In this document: positions 17,573 through 25,136 of the stretch, in pieces
Layout of the letters: every line of letters begins with the position of its first letter
Numbering within the stretch: the stretch's first letter is position 1
Assembly: GCF_040717535.1 (NCBI RefSeq)
Contig: NZ_JBFEFI010000003.1
Span: 752,001-816,000 of the forward strand
From: Thalassoglobus sp. JC818
Lineage (GTDB): Bacteria > Planctomycetota > Planctomycetia > Planctomycetales > Planctomycetaceae
Direction: 5' to 3'
DNA length: 64,000 nt
The notes under the pieces: generated by a model
The model's database searches: none
What the model saw: only the letters and a program-made list of their open reading frames with translations
What the model was told of the DNA's origin: nothing
Translations under genes and position numbers: made by a program

Positions 17573-19159
17573 TCAAACACTGTGCTTGACGTCTCCGTCA
17601 TCCTTGAAGAGCTTATATTCAATGGCATCAACAAGCGCCAGCCAACTGGCTTCGATGATGTTTTCGCTCACGCCGACAGTGCTCCAGACGTCGTGCTCGT
17701 CTTTACTTTCGATGACGACGCGGACACTCGCTGCGGTCCCTTCCGTGGAGTTGATCACGCGGACTTTGTAGTCGACGAGATTCATTCCCTTCAGGTTTGG
17801 ATAAGTCGGTAGCAGCGCTTTTCGCAGAGCTGTGTCGAGAGCATTCACCGGACCGTCACCCTCACCGACTTCGTGTCGGAGCGGACCGTCGCCGTCGATC
17901 GTCAGTTTGACGGTGGCTTCGGTCAGCGGATCAGTTTGGCCAGCTGTTTCGACATTCACTCTGTAGTGAATTCGCTTGAACTTTGGCTCGTATGTTCCGG
18001 CAAGTTTTTTGACCAGAAGATCGAACGAAGCTTCCGCAGCTTCGAATTGATAGCCTTCGTTCTCGAGTTCCTGAACTCGCTCGAGGATTTGGGTCATCAG
18101 CTCCTGATCGTGGTCGAGCTTGTACTTCGTTGTCATTGCGACGATGTTCGAACGGCCGGACAACTCGCTGACAAGGATACGGCGTTCGTTGCCAACAGTC
18201 TCCGGGTCAATGTGCTCGTAGCTGTGAGCGATGCGATTGACCGCATGGACGTGCATTCCCCCTTTGTGTGCAAAAGCACTGCGTCCGACGAATGCCTGAT
18301 TGACTCGGAAGTTCATGTTGGCCAGCTCATAGACGTAACGAGACAACTCTGTCATGTGGGATAAACCACTTCCCTGAGACAGGACTTCATGACCTTCGTA
18401 TTTTAATGAGAGATTGGCAGCGACGCTGATGAGATCCGCGTTGCCGCAGCGTTCGCCGATTCCATTGATCGTTCCTTGAACCTGAACAGCCCCGGCTTCG
18501 ACAGCTGCCAGTGAGTTTGCGACAGCGACGTCACTGTCGTTGTGGCAATGAATTCCGAGGTTCGTTGAGACTTTGCTGCGGACCTCGTTAAGGATTTTGA
18601 CAAGTCTTCCCGGCAGGCTGCCGCCGTTGGTATCGCAACAGACGATCAGGTTTGCTCCAGCTTCCTGAGCTGCAAGAATCGTTTGCAGAGCATATTCCGG
18701 ATTGGCAGCGTAACCATCGAAGAAGTGTTCGGCGTCGTAAATGACTTCCCGTCCTTCTGAAACGAGATAGCTTACGGAATCACGGATCATCGAGATATTT
18801 TCTTCGAGATCGACACGTAGGACTTCCGTCACGTGCAGATCCCAGGTCTTTCCGACGACTGTGCAAACCGGGGCTTTGGAGTCGACCAGTGCTCTCATTC
18901 CCACGTCTTCCGACGCCTGGACTCCGCGCCGACGCGTCATGCCAAAGGCACAAACCTTGGCGTGTTTGAGATTGAGTTCCTGCACCTTCTGGAAATACTC
19001 GAAGTCTTTTTCATTCGAGAGTGGGTAGCCCCCTTCAATGTAATCGAAACCCAGTTCGTCCAGCTTTTTGGTGATCATCAACTTGTCCTGCAGTGAGAAG
19101 TTGACGCCTTCTCCCTGGCTGCCATCGCGCAGGGTTGTGTCATACAATTGAACGTACAT
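17573..19159 (-). CDS. cimA: (R)-citramalate synthase
   Basis: A 528-residue enzyme that condenses pyruvate and acetyl-CoA to citramalate, opening the threonine-independent route to isoleucine. The N-terminal HMGL-type barrel begins YDTTLRDGSQGEGVNFS, and HCHNDSDVAVANSLAAVEAGA holds the metal-binding His pair. GGMHVHAV is the second conserved motif. The C-terminal 150 residues form the LeuA-type allosteric dimer domain, ending VIESKDEHDVWSTVGVSENIIEASWLALVDAIEYKL. Length, the GYPLSNEKD segment and these domains fit CimA rather than 2-isopropylmalate synthase. An Ile-rich leader peptide and terminator lie directly upstream (19210-19353), arguing for attenuation by isoleucine supply. Confidence 0.94.
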   Translation of the reverse strand: MYVQLYDTTLRDGSQGEGVNFSLQDKLMITKKLDELGFDYIEGGYPLSNEKDFEYFQKVQELNLKHAKVCAFGMTRRRGVQASEDVGMRALVDSKAPVCTVVGKTWDLHVTEVLRVDLEENISMIRDSVSYLVSEGREVIYDAEHFFDGYAANPEYALQTILAAQEAGANLIVCCDTNGGSLPGRLVKILNEVRSKVSTNLGIHCHNDSDVAVANSLAAVEAGAVQVQGTINGIGERCGNADLISVAANLSLKYEGHEVLSQGSGLSHMTELSRYVYELANMNFRVNQAFVGRSAFAHKGGMHVHAVNRIAHSYEHIDPETVGNERRILVSELSGRSNIVAMTTKYKLDHDQELMTQILERVQELENEGYQFEAAEASFDLLVKKLAGTYEPKFKRIHYRVNVETAGQTDPLTEATVKLTIDGDGPLRHEVGEGDGPVNALDTALRKALLPTYPNLKGMNLVDYKVRVINSTEGTAASVRVVIESKDEHDVWSTVGVSENIIEASWLALVDAIEYKLFKDDGDVKHSV

Positions 19160-19209
19160 AAGGTTTCCCGTGCTGTTTCCGCTGGGGCTGTTTGGGGGAG
19201 TATCCCAAT

Positions 19210-19246
19210 AAAAAAACCCCTCGAATCGAAACCGATCCGAGGGGTT
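19210..19246 (-). terminator. Attenuator terminator in the cimA leader
   Basis: On the minus strand the RNA folds into a 14-bp stem: AACCCCUCG pairs with CGAGGGGUU, extended by GAUCG with CGAUU (one G-U pair), closing a GUUU loop. Seven U residues begin within and directly follow the stem (A-run 19210-19216 on the plus strand). The structure stands about 50 bases before the cimA start codon and about 20 bases after the stop codon of an Ile-rich leader ORF. That is where an attenuator, rather than a gene-end terminator, would be; no other minus-strand gene ends upstream. Confidence 0.9.
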
Positions 19247-19273
19247 GAAAGTCTATGAAACTCTCCTCAGATC
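19234..19273 (-). promoter_or_regulatory. Candidate antiterminator pairing in the cimA leader
   Basis: The RNA segment GAUCUGAGG (19265-19273) can pair over nine consecutive bases, with one U-G, with CCUCGGAUC (19234-19242). The second segment is the 5' arm of the terminator, so the two folds exclude each other. The UGA inside the first segment is the stop codon of the leader ORF. A ribosome reaching the stop would mask this segment and allow termination. A ribosome stalled on upstream Ile codons would leave it free to form the antiterminator. The pairing is seen directly; the mechanism is inferred from classical attenuators. Confidence 0.8.
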
Positions 19274-19353
19274 CTTGTCACTGATGAAATAATCAACGCA
19301 TCGCTAATGATAGCGATTTTCGGACAAGCAATGATTTGAGAGAGGTTTTTCAT
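19267..19353 (-). CDS. Isoleucine-rich leader peptide of cimA
   Basis: A 28-codon ORF, starting at the ATG at 19353 and ending with TGA at 19267-19269. Eight of its 28 residues are isoleucine, including three adjacent Ile-Ile pairs (codons 7-8, 15-16, 21-22) and Ile as the last residue. There are only two leucines and one valine, so isoleucine is the likely sensed amino acid. The ORF contains a perfect 7-bp inverted repeat (19300-19317) across its central Ile codons, which could form a pause hairpin. No strong Shine-Dalgarno sequence is visible. The frame is open upstream, but the ATG at 19353 is the only one close to the Ile cluster. The peptide itself needs no function. Confidence 0.8.
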   Translation of the reverse strand: MKNLSQIIACPKIAIISDALIISSVTRI

Positions 19354-19388
19354 AAAGAATGAGTCTACTGAATAAGAGTAGGCGACTA

Positions 19389-19418
19389 ACGATATTTCAT
19401 GACCGCCGCATTCGTCAA
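19389..19418 (-). promoter_or_regulatory. Possible sigma-70 promoter for the cimA leader
   Basis: Reading the minus strand, TTGACG (19413-19418) and TATCGT (19389-19394) are separated by 18 bases. The first matches the -35 consensus in five of six positions, the second is a weak -10 with four of six. Initiation about 7 bases downstream would leave roughly 30 bases before the leader ATG. The spacing is reasonable, but the match is only suggestive. Confidence 0.35.
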
Positions 19419-19641
19419 TGATGAAATCTTGGAAAATATCAGGTTCCACAGAGTGCGAAGAGTTCTTTCGATCTCGTGAATCTGGTGCCGGAACGGTGAC
19501 AAATACAACGGAGGATGTCAGAATTCACGATGAGATCTGGCGAACATCACGTTCGCCGCTTGATCTTCCATTTGACATATCGGGAAGGTCTCCCGATGTT
19601 CTTGTTCAACTCATCCGCAATTCCTTGATTGATCGCTTTCG

Positions 19642-20439
19642 ATGAAAAAGAATCCAGTGAAGTCCGCGCTAAGAGAAGGTCAGCCTCAAGTCGGAACTTG
19701 GTTGAGTCTGGGAGATATTACTGCCACGCGAATGCTCGCTCGCGTTGGATTTCCCTGGTTGACCGTTGATCTGGAACATTCACCGATCGATTGGAATCAA
19801 GCGGCAACTTTGTTTGGTGTCATCGCTGATGCAGGCTGTGTTCCGCTCGCTCGCGTTCCCGAAGGCCGACACGATCACATTAAGCGTGTGCTCGACGCCG
19901 GAGCCCACGGAATCATTGTCCCGATGGTCAATACCGTTCAGCAAGCTCGGGAAGCCATCGCAGCTGCGAAGTACCCGCCCGAAGGAAATCGTTCTGTAGG
20001 TGGGGCGACTCACGCTCTCAACTTTGACGCATCGGCCGGGGAGTACTTCGCCAATGCGAACGACGAAATTCTCGTCGTCTTACAGACAGAATCACCTGAG
20101 GGTGTGGAAAACGCCGATGAGATTTATTCGCTCGAAGGTGTCGATGCGATTTTCGTCGGCCCGAATGATTTGCGAGCTCAGATGCGAGGGCCGGATGGAC
20201 TGGACCCAACCAAAGAAGAGTTCGAAGCGATGCTCAGTCGGATTCTGCAAGCGGGGCAAAAAGCTGGAACGCCTGTGGGAATTCACGTGCAGACTGTCGA
20301 CGACGTGAACGAGCGTGTGGAACAGGGGTGGCAGTTCCTGGCTATTGCCAGCGAACTGAAGATGATGTTGTCGCAAGCGCAGAGTCTGGTCGCAGACCTC
20401 AACTTGGCCAGCGAAACGGGAGACCTTGCTCGTTACTAA
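19642..20439 (+). CDS. HpcH/HpaI-type aldolase (class II pyruvate aldolase)
   Basis: A 265-residue TIM-barrel protein of the 4-hydroxy-2-oxovalerate / 2-dehydro-3-deoxyglucarate aldolase family. [48 protein letters not shown] and [12 protein letters not shown] (metal-binding Glu) are the family blocks, followed by [12 protein letters not shown]. Such enzymes cleave 2-keto-3-deoxy acids to pyruvate and an aldehyde with a divalent metal. The exact substrate cannot be read. The 288-base gap to the divergent cimA leader lacks other genes. The start at 19642 begins two residues before conserved sequence and looks right. Confidence 0.88.
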   Translation: MKKNPVKSALREGQPQVGTWLSLGDITATRMLARVGFPWLTVDLEHSPIDWNQAATLFGVIADAGCVPLARVPEGRHDHIKRVLDAGAHGIIVPMVNTVQQAREAIAAAKYPPEGNRSVGGATHALNFDASAGEYFANANDEILVVLQTESPEGVENADEIYSLEGVDAIFVGPNDLRAQMRGPDGLDPTKEEFEAMLSRILQAGQKAGTPVGIHVQTVDDVNERVEQGWQFLAIASELKMMLSQAQSLVADLNLASETGDLARY

Positions 20440-20458
20440 GCCGTTTTCGAATTTGAAT

Positions 20459-20498
20459 TTTGAGTGATCAAACTGTCAGCCACGTTGATCAACTCAAA
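20459..20498 (+). terminator. Hairpin after the aldolase gene
   Basis: Nineteen bases after the aldolase stop codon, TTTGAGTGATCAA (20459-20471) can pair with TTGATCAACTCAAA (20485-20498), leaving one bulged base and a 13-base loop. The stem is AT-rich and no T-tract follows, so termination efficiency is doubtful. No other feature explains the repeat. Confidence 0.4.
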
Positions 20499-20692
20499 CA
20501 GATACAACAGTTCAAGCAACAGTTTGGAGTGGAGCTGTCCACTTCTCGCAGAATTTGGAAGAGCCTTCCAAGTCTGTGCATTCCGAGAATGAGGGTTGCT
20601 GCAAACCGAGACAATCTGTCGTCATTTAATAGAACGTGCTGCCAACTCCGGGATGGAGAAATGGCAGTCAACGGAAAGAGGAAATATCTGGC

Positions 20693-21466
20693 ATGCTTCA
20701 GCGGAGAGAGTTGTTCCCGAATGTCATTGAAATGAACCACCAGGCGCGTCGCCAACTGGGATGTTGCGTCTATCTGGTCTTCGATGAAAACGAGTGGGGA
20801 CTGATTGATATCGGATACGAAGATACACTGAGCGACATCATCGAGATGATTCGCCAGATGGATTTTCCGTTGTCGCAGTGCAAATACCTTGTCGCCACCC
20901 ATGCGGATGTCGATCACATTCAAGGGCTGAAGCGTGCGAAAGAAATGATGCCGCAAGCCAAAGTGGTCGGTCATTCCAATGCGGCCAAGCTTCTCTCGGA
21001 AGGTGAGAGAATCATGACATATGCGGAGATCACGGCTCAGGGAATCTCAATCGACCTTCCTAAAGTCGATTGCGACGAAACCATCAAAGAGGGCGACACT
21101 CTCAAAATTGGTGGTCTCAATCTGGAAGTCTGGCACACCCCGGGCCATGCCCCTGCACAACTTTCCTTCCGTTTGAACAATCTGCTTCTGTCGGGAGACA
21201 ATATCTATCGTGACGGCTGTGTCGGGAACATCGACGCGCATCATGGTTCAGACATTCCTGCGTTCATTCGATCGCTGAAGAGAATTCAGGAAAGCGACGT
21301 CGAGTGGTTACTCCCCAGTCATGGTCCGAGCTTCCGCAAGGACAACGCCATGATTCAGGCGACCATCGACCGGTTGGATGGATATCAGCACATGGCAGAC
21401 TTTGGAACGTGTGCTGTCGACTGGCCGCTGCTCGACGAATGGGATGAGGAACTCGCACAGGGGTAG
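20693..21466 (+). CDS. MBL-fold metallo-hydrolase
   Basis: A 257-residue metallo-beta-lactamase-fold hydrolase. The metal motif reads [10 protein letters not shown], an HxDxDH variant of HxHxDH that occurs in several subfamilies. [20 protein letters not shown] and LLPSHGP supply the further His, Asp and His ligands. The ATG at 20693 has AAAGAGGAAA about 8 bases upstream; the in-frame start at 20636 is not needed. Glyoxalase II, lactonase and phosphodiesterase activities all occur in this fold, so the substrate is open. A secreted protein gene follows after 37 bases. Confidence 0.87.
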   Translation: MLQRRELFPNVIEMNHQARRQLGCCVYLVFDENEWGLIDIGYEDTLSDIIEMIRQMDFPLSQCKYLVATHADVDHIQGLKRAKEMMPQAKVVGHSNAAKLLSEGERIMTYAEITAQGISIDLPKVDCDETIKEGDTLKIGGLNLEVWHTPGHAPAQLSFRLNNLLLSGDNIYRDGCVGNIDAHHGSDIPAFIRSLKRIQESDVEWLLPSHGPSFRKDNAMIQATIDRLDGYQHMADFGTCAVDWPLLDEWDEELAQG

Positions 21467-21503
21467 TGACAACGTTTCAAGAGAGTGCCCGAAGGAGTTG
21501 AAG

Positions 21504-22019
21504 ATGAAAGCTTTCGCTCAGGTGTTCGCGTGTTTGTTCTGCATTGCGTTGGCAGGTGTCTCAGTCGCACAAGATGCTGCCAGCTCAACGCTGACGGATG
21601 CTGAACAGGCGTTCGTTGATCAGATGACCGAGTCGGTTCTGGTTGGTCAGTTCAGCGTCGATGGAAGAAGTGACCGAGCGCCGAAGCCTGAACGCTACTC
21701 CATTCAATCTGTGACAAAGACCAGCGACGACAACTGGATCGTTCAGGCCAGAATCACCTACGGCAAGTATGATCTCCCCGTCCCGGTTCCAGTTCAGGTC
21801 ATCTGGGCGGGCGACACACCTGTCCTTCAAGTGACGGACCTCAAGATTCCCCTCATGGGGGAAGGCTTCACAGCGAGGGTTATGTTCTACAAAGACCGTT
21901 ACGCAGGAAGCTGGTATCACGGCAAAGTCGGAGGTCACATGTGGGGCAGCATCGAGCGACAATCTCCGGATGAGGGCTCGAAAACTCCGGAATCCGAAAG
22001 CTCCGAGAGTGACGAATAG
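21504..22019 (+). CDS. Small exported protein of unknown function
   Basis: A 171-residue protein with a clear signal peptide (MKAFAQVFACLFCIALAGVSVAQ), cut after about residue 22. The mature part has alternating hydrophobic strands (SIQSVTKTSDDNWIVQARITYG, VPVQVIWAGDTPVLQVTDL), suggesting a lipocalin-like or beta-sandwich fold. A conserved-looking GSWYHGKVGGHMWGSIE lies near the end. The last 20 residues are Ser/Glu-rich and probably disordered. GAAGGAG stands 7 bases before the ATG, a strong start signal. No family is recognised with certainty. It follows the MBL gene closely and may share its transcript. Confidence 0.75.
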   Translation: MKAFAQVFACLFCIALAGVSVAQDAASSTLTDAEQAFVDQMTESVLVGQFSVDGRSDRAPKPERYSIQSVTKTSDDNWIVQARITYGKYDLPVPVPVQVIWAGDTPVLQVTDLKIPLMGEGFTARVMFYKDRYAGSWYHGKVGGHMWGSIERQSPDEGSKTPESESSESDE

Positions 22020-22273
22020 ATTTCCACTCGCAGATAATGGCATTCCTGAAGAACAAGGCAAGCCTCAACTTTGTCGACTGAGCTGTGTTCGACGACCTTC
22101 AGTGAGGCCTTCGGCATCGTCAGTTGACACGCTCTGAATGTACTGAAACACAGGCTCGAAGAGTGATTCTTCCTGCCACTTCGCGTGAACTGTTGGCTTC
22201 GATTCTTCGTACTCGCTGCACGTGCAAATTGGTGCAGATCGTTTGAGACACGTCCTGGAAATGAATGGGATTC

Positions 22274-23566
22274 ATGGCGGACCAGCAGAAAGCACTTTCG
22301 GTCGATCGAGGCAGGAGTTCCTGGGGAGCCGGCTGCTTCGTCGCTTTCGTTGTGACGTGGATCTCAGTGATCTTCGTGCTGGTGGGCGGTTCCGTGTTGT
22401 GGACGATGGTCCTCTCGCCAGTCATGGAAACTCTCTCCGCCCCGAAATGGGTCGAAACTCCATGCGTCATTCATCGCAGCGAAGTTGTTCAAGCAATCGA
22501 TGATCCGGAAGACGGTCAAGACTCGCTCGAGATTGAGTTTGAATACAACTTTGAAGGTCAGCAGTACCAGAGCGACCAATTCAGCTTCTCGCCAACAAGT
22601 AACCTGAGTGCTGTCGAAATTCGTGAGATTTCTGAGAAGTACGCCGTCGGAACGGAACAGACCTGCTTTGTTGATCCAGACGATCCAGCAACTGCAGTGC
22701 TGAGAGCTGAGTCCCCCGAGATTACTTGGATGGGATTGTTCGGTCTGGTGTTTGTCGTCATCGGACTGACGTTGGCGATCGGAACGTTCGTCGCTTCCAA
22801 CAGAAAAAGCGAAATTGAAAAGTCCGATCCCTTTGCCGATCCGCCAGCCCGTCGAACTTTCGACGTCGCGGATCGCTCCGAGCTTCGGTCTGGATTAGCT
22901 CGATCAGAAGAGAAGCCGGGACAATCGGAATACGACGAAGAAGACCTCTTCGAAGAGCCGGGCCCAATCACGTTGAAGGCAGAGTCTCATCCGCTCATGT
23001 TGTTCTTCGTTCTGCTGGTCTTCGGCATCGTTTGGAACGGCATCGTTTTCATGATTGCTTCCGAACGATTCGACGATTGGGCCAATCTGAAGTTCAAAGG
23101 ATTTGAAGATCTGTTTTTGATGCCGTTCTTAATTGTCGGCATTGGAGTCCTTCTGGGAGCGATCTATGCATTCATGGCTTCTTTGAATCCTCGTCCGGTC
23201 GTCGTTCTCAGTCGTCAACTCATTCCACTGGGAGGTTTCGCCACCGCCAACTGGCATTTCGAAGGAGGGTTCGGGTCTGTCCGAAAGCTGACATTATCTC
23301 TGATCGGCACTGAAGAAGCGGTTTACCGACGCGGAACGGATACCCATACCGACACGAATGAGTTCTACCGCGAAGTGCTTTTCGAGACGGATTCCCCAAG
23401 CGAAATCTCAAGTGGGGAAACCGAGGTCGCAGTTCCCACAGATACGATGCACACGTTCAAAAGCTCGAACAACAAAATCGTCTGGGTGATCAAGCTGCAC
23501 GGAGAAATTGGCTTGTGGCCTGATGTGCAAATGAAGTTTCCAATTCGCGTGGTGCCTCACGAATGA
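22274..23566 (+). CDS. DUF3592-type membrane protein with arrestin-like C-terminus
   Basis: A 430-residue membrane protein. A hydrophobic helix at about residues 18-43 is followed by a DUF3592-like domain (WVETPCVIHRSEV, EFEYNFEGQQYQSDQF, CFVDPDDPATAVLR), then a second helix near 155-175 and two more near 240-300. The last 120 residues are beta-rich and end with NKIVWVIKLHGEI and WPDVQMKFPIRV, which resembles the second lobe of arrestin-like proteins. Function is unknown. The start is the ATG at 22274 (MADQQKAL); 22265 is an alternative. It overlaps the next gene by four bases (ATGA), so translation is coupled. Confidence 0.7.
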   Translation: MADQQKALSVDRGRSSWGAGCFVAFVVTWISVIFVLVGGSVLWTMVLSPVMETLSAPKWVETPCVIHRSEVVQAIDDPEDGQDSLEIEFEYNFEGQQYQSDQFSFSPTSNLSAVEIREISEKYAVGTEQTCFVDPDDPATAVLRAESPEITWMGLFGLVFVVIGLTLAIGTFVASNRKSEIEKSDPFADPPARRTFDVADRSELRSGLARSEEKPGQSEYDEEDLFEEPGPITLKAESHPLMLFFVLLVFGIVWNGIVFMIASERFDDWANLKFKGFEDLFLMPFLIVGIGVLLGAIYAFMASLNPRPVVVLSRQLIPLGGFATANWHFEGGFGSVRKLTLSLIGTEEAVYRRGTDTHTDTNEFYREVLFETDSPSEISSGETEVAVPTDTMHTFKSSNNKIVWVIKLHGEIGLWPDVQMKFPIRVVPHE

Positions 23567-23922
23567 ACGACCTCGAACTCACAATCCTGTCTGAACGGAC
23601 TGGTTTCGACCCTGGTTCTGAAGTCCCCGTGCGCGCAGCTTGGCAGTTCGATGAAACTCCGGAAGCTCTCGAGCTGAGGCTTGTCTGGAATACTTCCGGC
23701 AAGGGGGATCGCGATCTGAAAGTCGTTCAGGTCGTCGAGATCTCTCCCTCCTCACCGACCGGAAGCCACGAAGTCACACTGACTCTCCCTTGGGGACCTT
23801 ACAGCTTCTCAGGAAAACTGATCTCGATCATTTGGGCAGTCGAACTTGTTGCGTTTCCGGGCAAGGAATCGAATCGACGCGAAATCGTGCTCGCTCCCAA
23901 TGGGGAAGAGGTCGTCGTCTAG
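23563..23922 (+). CDS. Small beta-rich protein, arrestin-like
   Basis: A 119-residue protein without signal peptide, starting inside the stop of the DUF3592-type gene. Its order of short strands (LELTILSERTGFDPGSEV, LELRLVWNTSG, HEVTLTLPWGPYSFSGKLISIIWAVELVAF) recalls arrestin or SpoOM-like sandwiches, where a strand ending in Ile-Trp-x-Val is typical. The upstream protein ends in the same kind of module, so the two may pair. The similarity is my reading of pattern, not a profile hit. The rest is uncharacterised. Confidence 0.6.
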   Translation: MNDLELTILSERTGFDPGSEVPVRAAWQFDETPEALELRLVWNTSGKGDRDLKVVQVVEISPSSPTGSHEVTLTLPWGPYSFSGKLISIIWAVELVAFPGKESNRREIVLAPNGEEVVV

Positions 23923-24338
23923 CGAAATCCAATTCTTCCATGCTCCCGAAAGAGGCAAAGAATTCGGGCCAATGAGTCTCTCGCTCGACAAGCTCGTATT
24001 CGATTCTTCTCTAAACCTACGGAACTCCAGCGAAAAATGGGAGTTGTCCTGTTGAGACGATCGTAGGACTCGCATCGGTTGCAACTGATAGTCCGGAGGC
24101 GACTGTGACTTCGATCTCTCAGGGCCGAAAGTGCTCTCGAATAATCGTCAAATCTGGAAGGCATTCCCAGGATTCTCGGGTTCCGCCGACTGGACTGACC
24201 TGAGAAACAGACTCGGGAAATTCTGAAAAGCTCTGTGACAGAGTGTCTCCTCGCCGCACCGCGAATTTCCAGTGCTAGAGTTTCAGCGACTCAGCATCAA
24301 AGAGCCGGGTGGACGACAGACACGTTTTGGAGCAACAG
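23923..24338. other. Intergenic region of 416 bases
   Basis: No frame here yields a credible protein on either strand. A short CTCTG/CAGAG inverted repeat near 24230 is too small to call. GGAG at 24329-24332 is the probable ribosome binding site of the next gene. The region is long enough for a promoter and a 5' leader, but I see no riboswitch-like structure. Confidence 0.45.
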
Positions 24339-25031
24339 ATGAGTTTCATTCAACATCGTAGTGCGACCTCGCTGCGGGAAGATGGCGGTGAGGGGACCAA
24401 GACGCCTGCTGCCACTTCAACGCAACTCGACCAGCACTTGAACATCGCCCGCTACGGGAGTTTTCTCCTGACCGATGCTATTCGTCCAGCCTTCGACCTG
24501 CAGGTCGTGCCCAGCGCCGGTTGGCGAAAAGACGTCTACCGCGATGCGGAAACGCAGATCGATGTGCCCGTAATCATGGCAGCTGAGTCACGCGAAAACC
24601 TGTTTGATTTGTTCCTCGATCTGCTCGATCCGTTGGGCGACGAAGTTGATGTCGTCCTGGAAACCAGCCACAACAGCAATCTCGGAAAACATGACGATCT
24701 CTACCGAGAATCGATTGATCTGCCGATCCTCAAGAGCCTCCTTTATGAGTATGAGGATGTTCTTCTGAATGACGGATGTGCCGGGATTGCGATTCTCAAC
24801 CCGCGTATTCCGATGGAAGTGCAGTTCGATGAACACAAGCTGTTGATGATGTACGGACACGATTTAAATCCATTCATCGAGGTCCTGGAATCGCATCATC
24901 TCTTCGCCAGCGACACAATTCGTTTCGTTACCGAAGCAGAACACATTCATTCCACAACAGACGAATACACCACGCGATTCGAGTCATTGAAAATGCAACT
25001 CGGCGTGGAGCACGGAGAAAGCGCCGTTTGA
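24339..25031 (+). CDS. Conserved-looking soluble protein of unknown function
   Basis: A 230-residue acidic protein without signal peptide or membrane helix. Segments such as VPVIMAAESRENLFDLFLDLLDPLGDEVDVVLETSHNS, LLNDGCAGIAILNPRIPMEVQFDEHKLLMMYG and LHSTTDEYTTRF-like stretches look like a compact alpha/beta fold. I do not recognise the family. GGAG about 7 bases before the ATG at 24339 supports that start over the GTG at 24309. It stands alone, with a 416-base gap upstream and 105 bases before the M14-like gene. Confidence 0.65.
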   Translation: MSFIQHRSATSLREDGGEGTKTPAATSTQLDQHLNIARYGSFLLTDAIRPAFDLQVVPSAGWRKDVYRDAETQIDVPVIMAAESRENLFDLFLDLLDPLGDEVDVVLETSHNSNLGKHDDLYRESIDLPILKSLLYEYEDVLLNDGCAGIAILNPRIPMEVQFDEHKLLMMYGHDLNPFIEVLESHHLFASDTIRFVTEAEHIHSTTDEYTTRFESLKMQLGVEHGESAV

Positions 25032-25136
25032 AGTCAACTGCAGACGTGTTGCATCTCATTTTGATGTCGTGTTCACAGTATTAACTGACACCGAAGTATC
25101 CGTTCATTTTTGCAATTTGATTAACCGAGAAGACAG

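Noticed and set aside
19418-19645. Plus-strand frame of 75 codons opposite the cimA leader
   Set aside because: It has no domain-like pattern and overlaps the probable promoter of the cimA leader; it looks like chance.
20693-21466. HxDxDH instead of HxHxDH in the MBL-fold protein as sign of inactivity
   Set aside because: This variant occurs in active subfamilies, and the remaining His and Asp ligands are present.
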